Below are positions 20,649 through 32,055 of a stretch of 64,000 nt of DNA, in pieces. Position numbers and translations under genes: made by a program. Below the pieces are notes generated by a model. It was not told the DNA's origin, did not search any database, and saw only the letters and a program-made list of their open reading frames with translations. The stretch comes from Medicago truncatula (Eukaryota > Streptophyta > Magnoliopsida > Fabales > Fabaceae), in the NCBI RefSeq assembly GCF_003473485.1, contig NC_053046.1:41191832-41255831 (forward strand), read 5' to 3'. Numbering within the stretch: the first letter of the stretch is position 1; each line of letters starts with the position of its first letter.

Positions 20649-21795
20649 TTTGAACCAAAAAAATAATAATCACAAGTTAGAAAATATTAAAGTCACCACT
20701 CGAGCTTAATTTAGCTTTGTTTTCTACAATTTCTCAAGACAGATTAGATTATGCAGGCAACGTATTGTAAATAGGCAATTTAGTTCATGAAATTGTAACT
20801 ATCGGTTAAATTATATAAATAATTACAAATTTTGTTCCGAAGATTTTAACTCGATCAAAATAGTTCATCCATTAAATTCAGTCCCTGGCCAACATCATGT
20901 TGCAAGTTTAATGAAATGTGAAAATTCAAGGACACGGATCTTAGAGAAGTCACGGATCCTAGAGAAGTCATAGTGAAGTGTGGTCTATATGGACTACCAC
21001 ATCTTTATTGAACATGCCGTGCCATGTTGCCTATCAATTTAATTTAACTTCGATTGACATGTTGCAATTTCAACAGCAAAATTGCCAATTCCTAAAAGCC
21101 AAGGATGAATTTAACCAATGGTTATAATTTTAGGGACAAAATTGTATACTTATTTGCTCTTTATTATTGTAATCTATTTGCTCCTTAATCCAAGAAATAA
21201 GATTAACCTCATGTAGTATATCATATACAATTTACAGTTCAAACAGTCTAATCTTGAACTTAGGGGGAAATATGTGATAAATGATGAGATGTTTAACTTT
21301 TAGGTAGAGAAGATCCAACAAGTTTGGTTCACAAGTTTTTCTTATTATCTCAACATTTAGATATTTGACTAGACTTTAGGCTTTTGATTCTCTAAGAGCA
21401 TCTGTTAGTATGTTACTGTAAACAAATATCCTAAGACTATTGATTTGTCTGTGTTCACTTCAGATTTTCGAACCTCTGAAGTGACCACCATTCTACTTCA
21501 GTCAAAAGTATAAGCTGAAAACCAACAATTTTGACCATATTGACATAAAGTGCATTGTTAATTATACTTTAGTTTGTTTAAAGAGATGCTTTTAATAGTA
21601 ATATGAGTGTAATTGTTACAGCTAATCATTAATCAAGTACTTAAAGTCATATTTTGCAGCATGTGGAATCAAAGCATATTAGACACTGAGTAAGAAATCA
21701 ATCACTGAAAATTATTATTAATTAAAACATGCAGATTAAAACATGTTAATATTTGTGAAAATAAAATCCTTAACTAAGGTTTTACTCACCTTGAT

Positions 21796-23185
21796 TTATC
21801 TATCACCATGCCTCAGAATTTCAAAGAGTCCACAACAATTCTTCCAAGAGGTGTGTTGCCTTTGAGTCACAGCAAAAATGCTCTGTCACAAAAGAAAGAA
21901 GAAGGACCAATATATATCTTAAAACTTTATGACAGTTAACACTTACTAAGCACAATCTAAAATGTCTATGGAAAAATAGTTCAAAAATCATAAAAATAAA
22001 ATGTCTATAAAAAATAATGAAAATATTAGTTACCCCTTGATTTTCGATGCCTCTAGATTCTTCAATCATGTCTTGCTCATTGACACTATTGCTTTCAGAA
22101 TCATGAACATTTGAAGATTGTTGAAGTGACTCCTTAGCACTTTTATAGGATGATGATTCTTGAACATCTAACTGTTCCTCAACTTTCTCATGTGTAGATG
22201 TCACCAATGACTCCTCAATTCCCTTTGGAGGAACAACCTTTGCATCCCCATCATCAATTCCCTTACCACTTGTCTCCAAAGCAACTTCCCTTGAAATTGA
22301 AACCACATCAGTTGAAGGCAAAACATTCTCCTCTTCAGCTACTGTCATGTCCTTATCTGTTTCAACCACTTCAGTTACCTTAAATCCTTCATTATTGTCT
22401 TTTGAAGTAGCTAATTCAGTTTGTGCCACCCCATGATCTTCAATGGATTTGCAATCTTCTTCTCCTTTCTCATCCTTCAATTCCACTTCTAGAGTTTCTG
22501 AGGCCATTTTATTCTCAACTTGATTAACTTCTATTGTGTCACTTGATTCATTGGGTGAAGACACATTAAGACTATTATCAAGAGATTCAAAATCTGTTTC
22601 AGAAGCATCTTCTGTCTGTTCCACCACCTTGCATGACTCAACATGTTCATCAATATCAACAACATCTTCGGTATCACCGATAAACTTGGCTTTTCCATCA
22701 CAATCATCATCAGCAGATACTTCAACAGCTACCCCCTTATCTTCACTTGATGATTCTTCTTCAACCTTTTGTGTTTCATGCAATGTTCCATTGAAATTTC
22801 CTTCCATTTTGCTATGATTTTCAGATAAAAATGTACCTGCAGATAAAAAAAACACTTCAACTACAACAGAGTTATATACCATATGTGGAAAAGATCTATT
22901 TTTTGCTTACCAATTTGTTATTGAAAGAAAAACAAAGAAAACATGAGGGTTTGAAAAGAAAGCAACAGTTATTGAAAACATAGGATACCATACAAGGATG
23001 TAGTAAACTAAACACAAAAAAACAAAGAAACAACAAAAAGAGGTTGGGAAAGGTAGATGGCAGAGAGAGTGATGACTACCTTGGGTTTGTAGCTGAACAG
23101 TAGGTGAAGAATGTTGGTTGGACAGAGTCAAAGGTTTGGTTTTGTTCTTGGCTTGTTTTGTTTTTTTTCTTGAAGGTACAGGCAT
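21796..23185 (-). CDS. Acidic low-complexity protein of unknown function
   Basis: Three coding exons, 23080-23185, 22034-22836 and 21796-21882 (106, 803 and 87 nt), give 331 residues. Junctions are AAG|GTAGTC...CTGCAG|GTACAT and AAGGG|GTAACT...GACAG|AGC, and the phases join without stops. The N-terminus (MPVPSRKKTKQAKNKTKP) is strongly basic. Residues 46-303 are Glu/Asp/Ser/Val-rich and probably disordered, with many EES, VVE and SE repeats. The last exon gives a sharply different tail with WKNCCGLFEILRHGDR. The compact Trp/Cys-containing tail on a disordered body suggests a short conserved binding motif. A continuous reading through the second intron ends differently, but loses this tail and ignores good splice sites. 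I do not recognise the family. Confidence 0.72.
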
Positions 23186-23665
23186 GGTTACTGACTGGTT
23201 GATGCTTTGTTTTGTGAAGAGAATGGTGGATAAATAAACAAATAAAGGAGAATGGTTATATGCTGTGTTTTGTGGTTGGTTTCCTTTATTCTTTCAATGT
23301 TCCTGATTATATGGTACATAAAACTATAAACAATAAACAAAGTGCTTTTTATTTTTAATTTGAAATACTTGTGGAGGGAACTCAAGTGATGCGTTACAGA
23401 TAGATTGATACAGAAAGTGGCCCTAAAATATGTGAATGTGTACATCAAATATTTATGCATTATTAATTTTGGTTTGAGTTAATATTATAGGAAGCATAGC
23501 ATTTTCCTATTTATTATTTATTACCAACTAGGGATATAAGGTTGGTTTTGTGGTTGGAATGTGAGAATTAAGGAATTAGAGTGATAAAGAGGTCGATGAT
23601 TCAATCTCCAACTTGAACGTAATGTTGACAATACCGACATTTAACGTTTCAACAAAAAAAAGAAA

Positions 23666-24320
23666 AGTAAAATACACTTTCCTCCCTTCAAAGATGCTTG
23701 AATTGCATTCCTCTCTCCTCTTATGTTAAAATATACACTTTCATCCCTTGAAAAGAAAAAATTATACTCCCCTCCCCTAGAAGATGCTTGAATTACAACC
23801 CCATCCCTTAATAATTAAATATGCACTACACTTTAATCTATTTGAACTTAAATAAATATTTTTACGATATATACTAATTTTGAACCACCATTTAAGAAAA
23901 ATAAATTCATTTCTTTAGAATTTAAATTTCAATGATAATTAAATTTAAATATTTTGATATTAATTTTATATTTTAGAGTAAACTATATTCATGAAATTGT
24001 GAATTAAAAATAGCGAAAAATATGTATTCAAATTTTGATTATGTTAAAATAGACCCACAATACTATTTTTTTTCGAAGTGTGTTAGATTATTATTATTTT
24101 TGCTAAATTATTAAAAATTAAAAAAAAATTATTAAGGGATTAAAGTGTAGATTTGAACATAAGAAGGGAGGGAAATGTAATTCAAGCTTCTCTTAGGAGA
24201 GGGGAGTGAAATATTTTCTAATATATTTTGAATAAGAGGGGAGGGAAGTGTATATTTTAACACAAGAGGGGAGAGGAATGTAATTTTAGCATCTTTGAGG
24301 GAAGGGGAGTGTAATTTACT
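23666..24320. mobile_element. Inverted-repeat element with 90-bp ends
   Basis: The left end AGTAAAATACACTTTCCTCC, then CTTCAAAGATGCTTGAATTGCATTCC, is mirrored at the right by AGCATCTTTGAGGG, then AAGGGGAGTGTAATTTACT. Further inside, TTAAAATATACACTTTC matches GAAGTGTATATTTTAACAC. The flanks are A-rich (AAAAAGAAA, AAAAAAAAA), so a TSD is plausible but not diagnostic. The ORF-free 655-bp unit is a MITE of MULE or unknown class. The GGGAGG-rich strand makes spurious Ser/Pro frames on the complement. Confidence 0.75.
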
Positions 24321-24482
24321 AAAAAAAAATATTGACAATTTTCGTAATTCATTTGACTTGGTCTATAATGTCATATATTTTAAGACAAAGGTAATATTTT
24401 TTATAATGACTATATATTTGAGTAAAATAATCACATTTATAGTTTTTGTATTTTTTTTTACAAAAAATAACATTTATAGTTT

Positions 24483-24573
24483 TTTTTTTTTTTTTGTGGT
24501 GATCGGAGTTCAAACCCCGAATTTTACATATATTATGCATTGTCCATGCCAACTGAGTTAAGCTCACGAGAAC
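24483..24573 (-). mobile_element. tRNA-derived SINE
   Basis: On the minus strand it reads GTGAGCTTAACTCAGTTGGC (box A-like), a TGCATAATATATG spacer, GGGGTTTGAAC (box B-like) and a poly-A tail, seen here as T at 24483-24495. It is flanked by an 18-bp duplication AAATAACATTTATAGTTT at 24465-24482 and 24574-24591. Three related copies lie at 31121, 31578 and 53312. Confidence 0.88.
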
Positions 24574-24591
24574 AAATAACATTTATAGTTT

Positions 24592-25882
24592 ATTAACATT
24601 ATTTGGAGTTATATGGAGTTTTGATCTCTCTCTATTTTCCCTCATTCAAGAATTTGAGTAAAATGATTTTCACTTAACAACTAATTACAACTTTATCAAA
24701 ATATACATTAATAATATATATATATTATAGTGGTAAATATGTTTTTGGTCCCTATAAAATGGAAATCTTCTAAGCTTAGTCTTTACTTAATTTTTATTGT
24801 TTTTTAATCCTTAAAAAAATTTCTCTCATAATTTCTAAAACCAAATTTGTCTAGTTAAACTTAAACTCTTAAATTTTTAAATTCTTTTTTTACGGTTATG
24901 TTTATAAAATTATAAAAAGTTTATTTACTAAAATTTAGCAGTTTTTAAAATGGGATGTATCGAATATGAATTTTTTTAAACATCAAAAGTTCAAGATAAA
25001 GGTAATGAAATTTTGAACTTGAAAATCATATTTTGAACTCGTTTTTCACAGAGGCTTTTCCCCCAAATTCACATAGAAAAAACAACATTTTGCTATTTGT
25101 TCATGGAACCGCACACGCCCGGTGTGTGGGTTGGCGCGCCTTGCGCATGATAGTGAAACCGAGAGCAATGTTTCAAATGCCTCACACGTGACTTCAACCA
25201 GAGTGTTTTTTTTTTCTTTTTCTTTCTGAATTGGTCTTGGGGCTTGAGATATAATTTCCCTAACTTATAATGTCATAAGAGGCAACTTGAACCTTTATTC
25301 ATTGTCTTCCACTTTTTTATGAGGTGTCTTGCTTTGCCAAATTACATGCTTTTACAATACAATACTTCAAAAACACCTATGAATTGTTTGGTTTAAGGGA
25401 AGAACTAGAATTATATGACTTTTTTTTTTTTTTTGAGAGCATGAATTATATGACTTGATATGAAAACATTATAAAATGCCCCTAAAATCATGAGCAACAA
25501 CTCTAAAACTCATTTTATTGATTCAAATCATTACTAAAATGATTGAAAAATATGCTAAAAATTACATAAGATGATATGTCATCGACCGCTATAGTGTTCA
25601 CACCTCTTTACCTTGCCATATATTTCTCCCTGATTTTCTCTAAGTTCCTTTTTGAATATCAATCGCTTAAAGAAAGAGAATAATAGTTGAGGACTATATC
25701 AACCGACACCTTAGCTAATAACTAACCCATACTTTTTATTTAAATACTTTTTGAATGTATGAAAAAACTAACTGTGTAGGTACGATATTTTAACTCGATA
25801 AGAAAAATAAATAAGTAAAAAACTAACATAATAAGTGTGTTTATATTTTGTGTGCAGAAGATAGAAGGTATTGATTATTTAA
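24592..25882. other. Intergenic region downstream of the SINE
   Basis: AT-rich; no gene supported. Near 24733 a half-copy of a GGTAAATATGTTTTTGGTCCC-type element end is present without its partner. A locally GC-rich patch at 25110-25200 (GCGCGCC, ACACGCCCGG) has no recognised role. Confidence 0.45.
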
Positions 25883-26239
25883 GGCTAAAATATGGTTTTA
25901 GTCCCTGTAAATATGTCTCGTTTTGGTTTTAATCCCTGTAAAAAAAAATTGTTTTTCGTCCCTGTAAAATTTTTTGTTTTTGAAAATAGTCCCTAACTCC
26001 ACTTTTGTGATGATTGATATACGTGACACATTATAACTGAACCAATTTTGTAGTTTTTATCCCTGCAAAATATTTTGTTTTTAAAAAAGATCCCTGCAAA
26101 AATTTTTGTTTTTGAAAATAGTCCCTCCAGAGACTATTTTCAAAAACAAAAAATTTTGAGGGACCAAAAACAATTTTTTTTTACAGGGACTAAAACCAAA
26201 ACGAGGCATATTTGCAGGGACTAAAACCATATTTTAGCC
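25883..26239. mobile_element. MULE-type MITE with exact 9-bp TSD
   Basis: The ends are GGCTAAAATATGGTTTTAGT, then CCCTG, and its complement ending AACCATATTTTAGCC, flanked by a perfect ATTATTTAA duplication (25874-25882 and 26240-26248). The body is a long imperfect palindrome with repeated 'GTCCCTG(C/T)AAA' and 'TTTTTGTTTTTGAAAATAGTCC' phrases. A second copy is at 35234-35598. The 9-bp TSD places this very common legume repeat type with the Mutator superfamily. Confidence 0.88.
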
Positions 26240-26650
26240 ATTATTTAATTGCAAATCTTCTTTTAAAGAAGATTACCGGTATCTAAATACTTCTTCCGGT
26301 CTAAATTATATAACGTTTTGAATATGTATTAAGAAATATGATTAATTTTACACGGAAAAAATATTATGAGTTGTTTTATAAAATTGTCCTTAATAAATAG
26401 TATGAGAAAGATAAATTAAACAACAATAGAAAAATAAAATTAATGCTTCACTGAAAAAGTGGATTACCGATCGAGAAGATTAAATAATAAATTAATTTTG
26501 CTGTAGAGATACATGTATCAACTTTTTCCCCTTCATGGGTATGAAATGAGTCTCCAATAAATGAATACATATTTCTCCCTCACAAAAAAATAATAAAAAA
26601 TTTACTTCACAATATATATTAGGGCCACAACACTGAGAAGATGAAACATG
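26240..26650. other. 3' flank of the XTH gene
   Basis: Holds the probable XTH 3'UTR (next to 26650) and, at about 26290-26420, a diverged half of a Stowaway-like repeat (ACTTCTTCCGGTCTAAATTA, later GTTGTTTTATAAAATTGTCC) also found in the 37655-37921 element. Confidence 0.5.
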
Positions 26651-28122
26651 TTAATCTTCAAGAGCCATGCGACGGGGGGACTTGCGGCGGCATTCATTTG
26701 GAAGACCATTAGCATAACGTCTAACATCATGACAATAATCATAAACAAGCCATTTTGAATAAATCTGATTAAGCTTCTTCCTTGAGTCAATACTAAGACC
26801 TCTATTTGTTCCACCATTGAAACCAACACAATTATTAGATTGACTTGGAACGCAAGCATTGGCATTGAAGTTGCTAAACCAAGCTGTGAATGGACCCTTT
26901 GACCAATCAACCTTCATTGTTCCTCCTTGTGTTGCCCATGCTTCTCCATTCCATAGTGTTGTATATAACCTCATTGGTTGATTTGTTGGGAATGGAACAC
27001 CACTGCCTTGTTTGTTACGTGACACTCTTATGGGTTGGTTGTCTACCAATATCCTGCACACACATGATTTAGATATATTGTTTTGATACTAGTTTTTTTA
27101 TTATCAGCTTTCAAATTTAAATCGTCTGATCTTGATCCAACAAACTTACATTATGCGTTGAGGATTCCAATCAATAGAATAGGTGTGAAAGTTTTGTGTG
27201 GGATCAAACCAAAGATAGTACTGCATCTCACGACCCCCAACACCATTGGCATAAATATTGGTTTGGAGAATATATGGTTGACCAGTCACGTTGCCCAAAA
27301 ACTCTATATCAATTTCATCATGGTGATCTCCTTCAGAACTTAGCTGCATATATACATAAGAAATTAATCGGACATACAATAAGTGAAAGCCCTTATATTA
27401 TGCTATGCATTCATGCACATAAGCATAATAATAGTTTCAAATTGTGGTGCACAATCACATTTACGTAGTCAACACGTCGGTGATCATTGGATAAGATCAG
27501 ACAATCAAAATTTCAATCATGGTATTTTCAAAGTTTAAAAATTCAAACCATGCATGTAAAAAAAACATTTTCTGCTTCCATTCTGCATTCTCCAATATCG
27601 ATCCAATGGCTAACGATGTGTCAACCGGATGAATGCGTAAATTTGTAATTGTGGCAATTCCAAATTTGCGGTATAACAGTTTTAGAGGTATCCAAAACGA
27701 TATCATAACCATAATTTCAGCTACATCATCCACATTTTACCTCAATATAAAGGTTTGCAGTATATCGTAAACCACAATTTGAAACCATTATAAATATTAT
27801 TAAACTTTTGCATGCATATACGAGGGTTATGGAACAAAATGCATACATAATATGCAGTGACAATGCCTGCAGAGTTCCCTGGCACAAGTTTGATTTGCAT
27901 GTCAAATCTACCAAACAAATACGCATTCTTGGATCCAAATCCAGAACCGGAATATTTATCCATTTGGAGTGACGCAACATTACCACCAGTTTGTATGTTA
28001 GCCCTAAAATCTCCAAAGAGATAGTTAAAATCGGTATTGAAATTTCCACCAAATGCAATTGTGCAAAAGGATAAGCCTAGACAAAGCAAGAGAAAAACAT
28101 AGTTATTAGCATATGAAGCCAT
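26651..28122 (-). CDS. XTH: Xyloglucan endotransglucosylase/hydrolase (GH16)
   Basis: Exons 27847-28122, 27150-27343 and 26651-27053 (276, 194 and 403 nt) join in phase to 290 residues, the usual XTH length. Junctions are TAT|GTATGC...ATGCAG|CTA and ATAAT|GTAAGT...GTGCAG|GAT. Residues 1-24 are a signal peptide. The active-site motif [10 protein letters not shown] is at 100-109, with nucleophile Glu102 and acid/base Glu106, followed at once by the N-glycosylation sequon NVT (110-112); both are XTH signatures. The C-terminal half holds the [12 protein letters not shown] block and paired cysteines of the XET_C region. The enzyme cuts and rejoins xyloglucan chains in the wall during growth. The usual DFEF reads DIEF here, which some XTHs tolerate. 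A Mutator element begins 337 bp upstream of the ATG. Confidence 0.93.
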
Positions 28123-29136
28123 AATAAGTTTTTCTCTTGCTTTGTCCCCTAAGTTTTGAAGAGGGATATTTAAATTGAAATATAAATTGAAGTTTAAATA
28201 AACAGATATTGCTATAATTAGTGTAAAAAGAAGTGGATTCAGATCAATATAGTTGCCTAATTAGGCTGTGGCATGGCTTAATCTTAGTGTCACATATCCA
28301 AATTTAGATGTCAAGACACATACAATAGAAAAAAGGTTTTAAATAACAATGAGTTTTGATGGCAAAAGGTTTTTTATGGGCTTTGCATCATTGTGTGGAT
28401 GTGTCTTGACTTTCAAATTTGGAAACAAGTTAGTAGCCCAAAATAGGTCAATATTATACGAATCAAAATACTCGCACCATGCAGATATGCCCAAAATGCC
28501 CCTGCGCTAGTTTACTAGCACAAGTGTAAACTAGTGCACAAGTTAAGTAACGTTGCGCAAGTTAAGTGGCGTAAAGTGGCTACTTTTTTATTTATTTATT
28601 CTAAAATATTTTATTTACTTTATTCTAAATTATTTGGTCACTTTATTCTAAATTATTTGTTCACTTTATTCTAAATTATTTATTTGCTATATTCTAATTT
28701 ATTTATGCACTTAAAATAAATTCGATTTTATTCTAATTCAATTTTTATTCGAATTTATTTATTCATCAAATACAAAATTAGAAAATAAATTCGATTTTAT
28801 TTATCCAATATTTATTTATTCAATACATAATCATAAACATAAAATAAATGCAAAAATAAATACAAATAAAAAACAAAATTAATAAGTATAACTCTCATTT
28901 TATTAATATCATTCAAACATTACAATAATTAATACATATATTTTACCCTCTTCGGTATATACCAGTAGCTCTTGGGGAAAATAGTGATTCGTCCTGTTGG
29001 GGAAAACGACATCAAGATCCCTTGAATTAAATTTAAATTTGGTTCCTCTTATACACCCATGATGATTCTTTTTATCCACGATAAAAAGATTTTTGGAGTA
29101 AAAGGAAGCAAACCTAATTTTACCTCAATGGATGAT

Positions 29137-30465
29137 TGTTGGAACAAAATGTGTTTTATAATAAACCTTAATGAGTTTTGATGATAACAAGGTATTAAAA
29201 ATTGTCAATTGGATATTGCTAATATTTGTTCAAGTGTACAGGACCATAAACAAAGTTGATCAATTTAATAAGTCTTGGAAGAACAAAAGAGAGCAAAGGA
29301 ATCAACAAGAAGAGAAACCTAGAAGCATCTGAAGAAATCTGCCTCTGAAGTTGAAAGTGCGTCTGAAGCCAGAATACATCTGATGACGTCATCAGAAGCA
29401 AATCTATCAGAAGCAAGATCTTCAGAAGCCAATTGTTCAGAAGCTATATAAACACCAGAAACTGAAGTTGATCAGGAGATTCAATCTGAAGTTTCAAACA
29501 GCTGTCTATTGGATTCAACCTCGTCTAAGAAAGCGAAAGACTAAAGGGAAGGTGCCAACGTTCGTTTGAAAAGCATTTGGTGCTTGTCCTTCTTTGAGAG
29601 TTGACAAAGTAGTGTACAACCACTACCTCCACGACTCTGCTTGTGTCTACGCTACAAGACAAGATAACAGCTCTGCTTGCAGAAATGTTCCTTCAAGATA
29701 GGAATGGATTTGAACGTGATCCTTCATAGGACAACATCCAAATCAGGCAAAAGATCATTGGTATTTGATCAAGGTTTCTCAACGACTCTTTTGACGTGCT
29801 TAAAGATCTCAACGTCTCTTTACACACATCTATATAAAGGAGTGAAGACTTGAAGATCAGTAGAGACAATACAACAAGTTAAAAGCGCCCAAACTCTGCC
29901 AAATTTGTTTCATACAAAAGCACTTTGAATTTCTGTGTTCATTTGATAAATCTTAGAAATTCTTAAGTCTAGAGAGTCATTCATTTGCATTGTATTGTGA
30001 ACACCACTAATTGTATATCAAGTGTTCAAACTCAAACAATTTTCTGTGTAATTCTGTTTGAATAGAAGTCTCTTGCTTTAGTGCTTGAGCATAGGAAGTC
30101 TCTTGCCTGCGTGCTTGAGCATTTGTGAAGTCTCATACTAGGTGTAGTATTGAGCAGTTGTAATCTGTGTGATTATTACTTAGTGGAAATCTCCTTGGAA
30201 GTGCAAGGGGGACTGGACTACTTCCGGTTTGTGGAAGGAACCAGTATAATTGCTTGTGTCTCTCTTTCTTTTCTCTACTCTATTTTTACTCCGCTGCGTA
30301 TCCGATTCTGAACAATACATCAGAAGCAATTTAATTGCATCTGAAGTATTATCACATCAGAAGCACTCTTAAACAGCTTCTAAAGTGATATCAGAAGAAG
30401 ATTCATTTTTTTTTAGAAAAAGAAAACACAATTCAACCCCCCTTCTTGTGTTTTTCTCACCTTCA
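29137..30465. mobile_element. Solo LTR 3, probably Ty1/copia (SIRE/Maximus-like)
   Basis: The 1,329-bp unit starts TGTTGGAACAAAATGTGTTT and ends TGTTTTTCTCACCTTCA, flanked by an exact 5-bp ATGAT duplication (29132-29136 and 30466-30470). Near its end is CAATTCAACCCCCCTTCTTG, a phrase I associate with SIRE/Maximus-type copia LTRs of legumes. It is rich in TCAGAAGC/TCTGAAG repeats (29330-29480 and 30318-30400) and has a doubled GAAGTCTCTTGC..GTGCTTGAGCAT at about 30066-30122. No internal retrotransposon sequence is present. Confidence 0.87.
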
Positions 30466-30633
30466 ATGATGTCTTTTTCCCAATCCAACGGACCATTACT
30501 TCCCCCAAAAGCCACTGGTATTTACCTAAAGGGGTATAAAGAGCCTAGAGACTATAGAAGCAAAAAAGAAGAAGAGAAAGAGGGGGGGAGAGTGGGAGGA
30601 GATAATGTGAGGAAAAGATGAAGTATGTGATGG

Positions 30634-30642
30634 TATTTATAG
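30634..30642 (-). promoter_or_regulatory. Minus-strand TATA box at the MULE-C right end
   Basis: CTATAAATA on the minus strand followed by a CT-rich leader (complement of 30545-30620), in the same position relative to the element end as in MULE-A. It points leftward, toward the XTH gene some 2.5 kb away on the same strand. Its activity is unknown. Confidence 0.4.
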
Positions 30643-31120
30643 GTGGTTTAAGGTAGCATTTCACTTAATGAGGTCTAAAAACGTGAGAAAAACTAAAAAA
30701 AAAAAGTGTAAAACCAATAAAAAGCATTGACCACCGTCCAAAAAACATTTGTTCTTCAGTTTTTTACCACCGACCAACTTGCGCGAGTTAACTCGCGTAG
30801 AGGCTCAGTGGTGCGTGACTTAAGTCTCGCAGTAATTGTAAGGTGCATGAGTTAAGTCACGATGCGTGACTTAACTCATGCAGGGTTATATTTGAAAAAG
30901 ATTTTGGACGCGAGTGTTTTGTGCAGGGAAAGAGCAGAATTCATATTATACTTGAAATAGATATGCTATCATTGAAAGGCTTCTTGGCATGTGGCAGCTT
31001 TGTCATGTTCTTTGACTCAAATTCTTTCTTTTCTCTACATATTTTTGACAAACTTTCTTTTCTCTACATAAACAATAAAAGTATATGAGAAAATGAGAAA
31101 AATTGACTAAATATATTAAT

Positions 31121-31194
31121 TTTTTTTTTTGTGGGGGCCTCCGAACCTTACATATATTATACATTGTCCATACGAATTGAGCTAAGCTCACGAA
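31121..31194 (-). mobile_element. tRNA-derived SINE
   Basis: The minus strand reads GTGAGCTTAGCTCAATTCG, TGTATAATATATG and GGTTCGGAGG, ending in poly-A (T at 31121-31130). The flanking 16-bp copies GACTAAATATATTAAT (31105-31120) and GACTAAATTTATTAAT (31195-31210) differ at one base. The box B region is shorter than in its relatives. Confidence 0.85.
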
Positions 31195-31577
31195 GACTAA
31201 ATTTATTAATATTTTTTTTATTTAAATAGGATCCACTTTATTTTATTTTTCTTAATAGTTTATTTATTTATTTATTTTTATAAAAAATTTGTCAATTTTT
31301 TTCCTTCTCTTTTCGCTGATTAAATTCATTTGTATTAGTATCTTCATGTGTTTAGATAGAATATATCCCCATTCTTGATCAAAAAAGAAATTTATCCCTT
31401 GCCTAAAGTCATCATTATTCCAATTTAATTTAACTCATGGCCAAACTCTAATTATTAGAAACGCTGAGCTGAACAATACACTAATAGTTTCCTGCTATAA
31501 ATATTAAATTTTATTAATAGACTAATAGATAGATAGATAGATAGAAGCTCTTGGTGCAATATCAACCTTGACTTAAT

Positions 31578-31664
31578 CTATCCTCGTAAGTTTAACTCAG
31601 TTGGTATAGAAATTGCATAATATATATAAGGTCCGGGGTTCGAACCCAGTTACCATAAAAAAAA
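31578..31664 (+). mobile_element. tRNA-derived SINE
   Basis: The plus strand reads CTCGTAAGTTTAACTCAGTTGG (box A-like) and GGGGTTCGAACCC (box B) with a terminal A-run. The duplication ACCTTGACTTAAT / ACCTTGACCTAAT (31565-31577 and 31665-31677) has one mismatch. Confidence 0.87.
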
Positions 31665-32055
31665 ACCTTGACCTAATTTGTAACAAAACAAAAATAGACA
31701 CTAATATATATATATATATGTGTGTGAAGAGAATAACACCAATATCTTTCTTAAAAAAACATCAATATCTATTTTGAAATTGGAGCAAAATGCCATAGTA
31801 AAATGATATTTTTACGATATTCATTTTAAATATATAATATCACAATAAGTATAGTCATTCACTTTATATATAATATGTATAAAGAATCAATTTGGTCCAT
31901 AACAATTTATTTGTGGCTCAATTTAGTCATGACAAAAATAATATCGTCCTTGACGTTTTTATACAAGGAACAAATAAGTCATTAGCATTTATGTTGAAAT
32001 ATTTAAAAAAAAAAAAAAAACATTTTATGATGAACTAAATTGGACCAGAGACTTA

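Larger units (their letters stand above)
28460..30942. mobile_element. MULE-C: Mutator-like element split by an LTR
   Basis: It is flanked by an exact 9-bp duplication ATATTATAC (28451-28459 and 30943-30951). The right end, GGGAAAGAGCAGAATTC, matches MULE-A's right tip. The left tip keeps only GAAT before AAAATACTCGC, so about 15 bp of the terminal repeat has been lost. Inside are TGCCCAAAATGCCCCTGCGC, GTTTACTAGC and CAAGTTAAGT palindrome remnants, the AT minisatellite (about 28597-28700), a diverged hairpin H3, a minus-strand TATA box with CT-rich leader, and a right-end palindrome array (30780-30890; for example GCGCGAGTTAACTCGCG). Without the solo LTR the core is about 1.15 kb and non-coding. 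Confidence 0.9.
30952..32055. other. Intergenic region with two SINEs
   Basis: AT-rich DNA between MULE-C and the LINE fragment. It holds the SINEs described separately and a (GATA)-type run at 31525-31544. No gene is supported. Confidence 0.45.

Noticed and set aside
21821-22882. Unspliced 353-codon version of the acidic protein
   Set aside because: It starts and ends in introns; splice sites at 22836, 22034 and 21882 give an in-phase model with a distinct tail.
31578-31664. Possible tRNA gene (box A and box B-like sequences)
   Set aside because: The spacing and sequence cannot form a cloverleaf, and it has a poly-A tail and TSD: it is a SINE.
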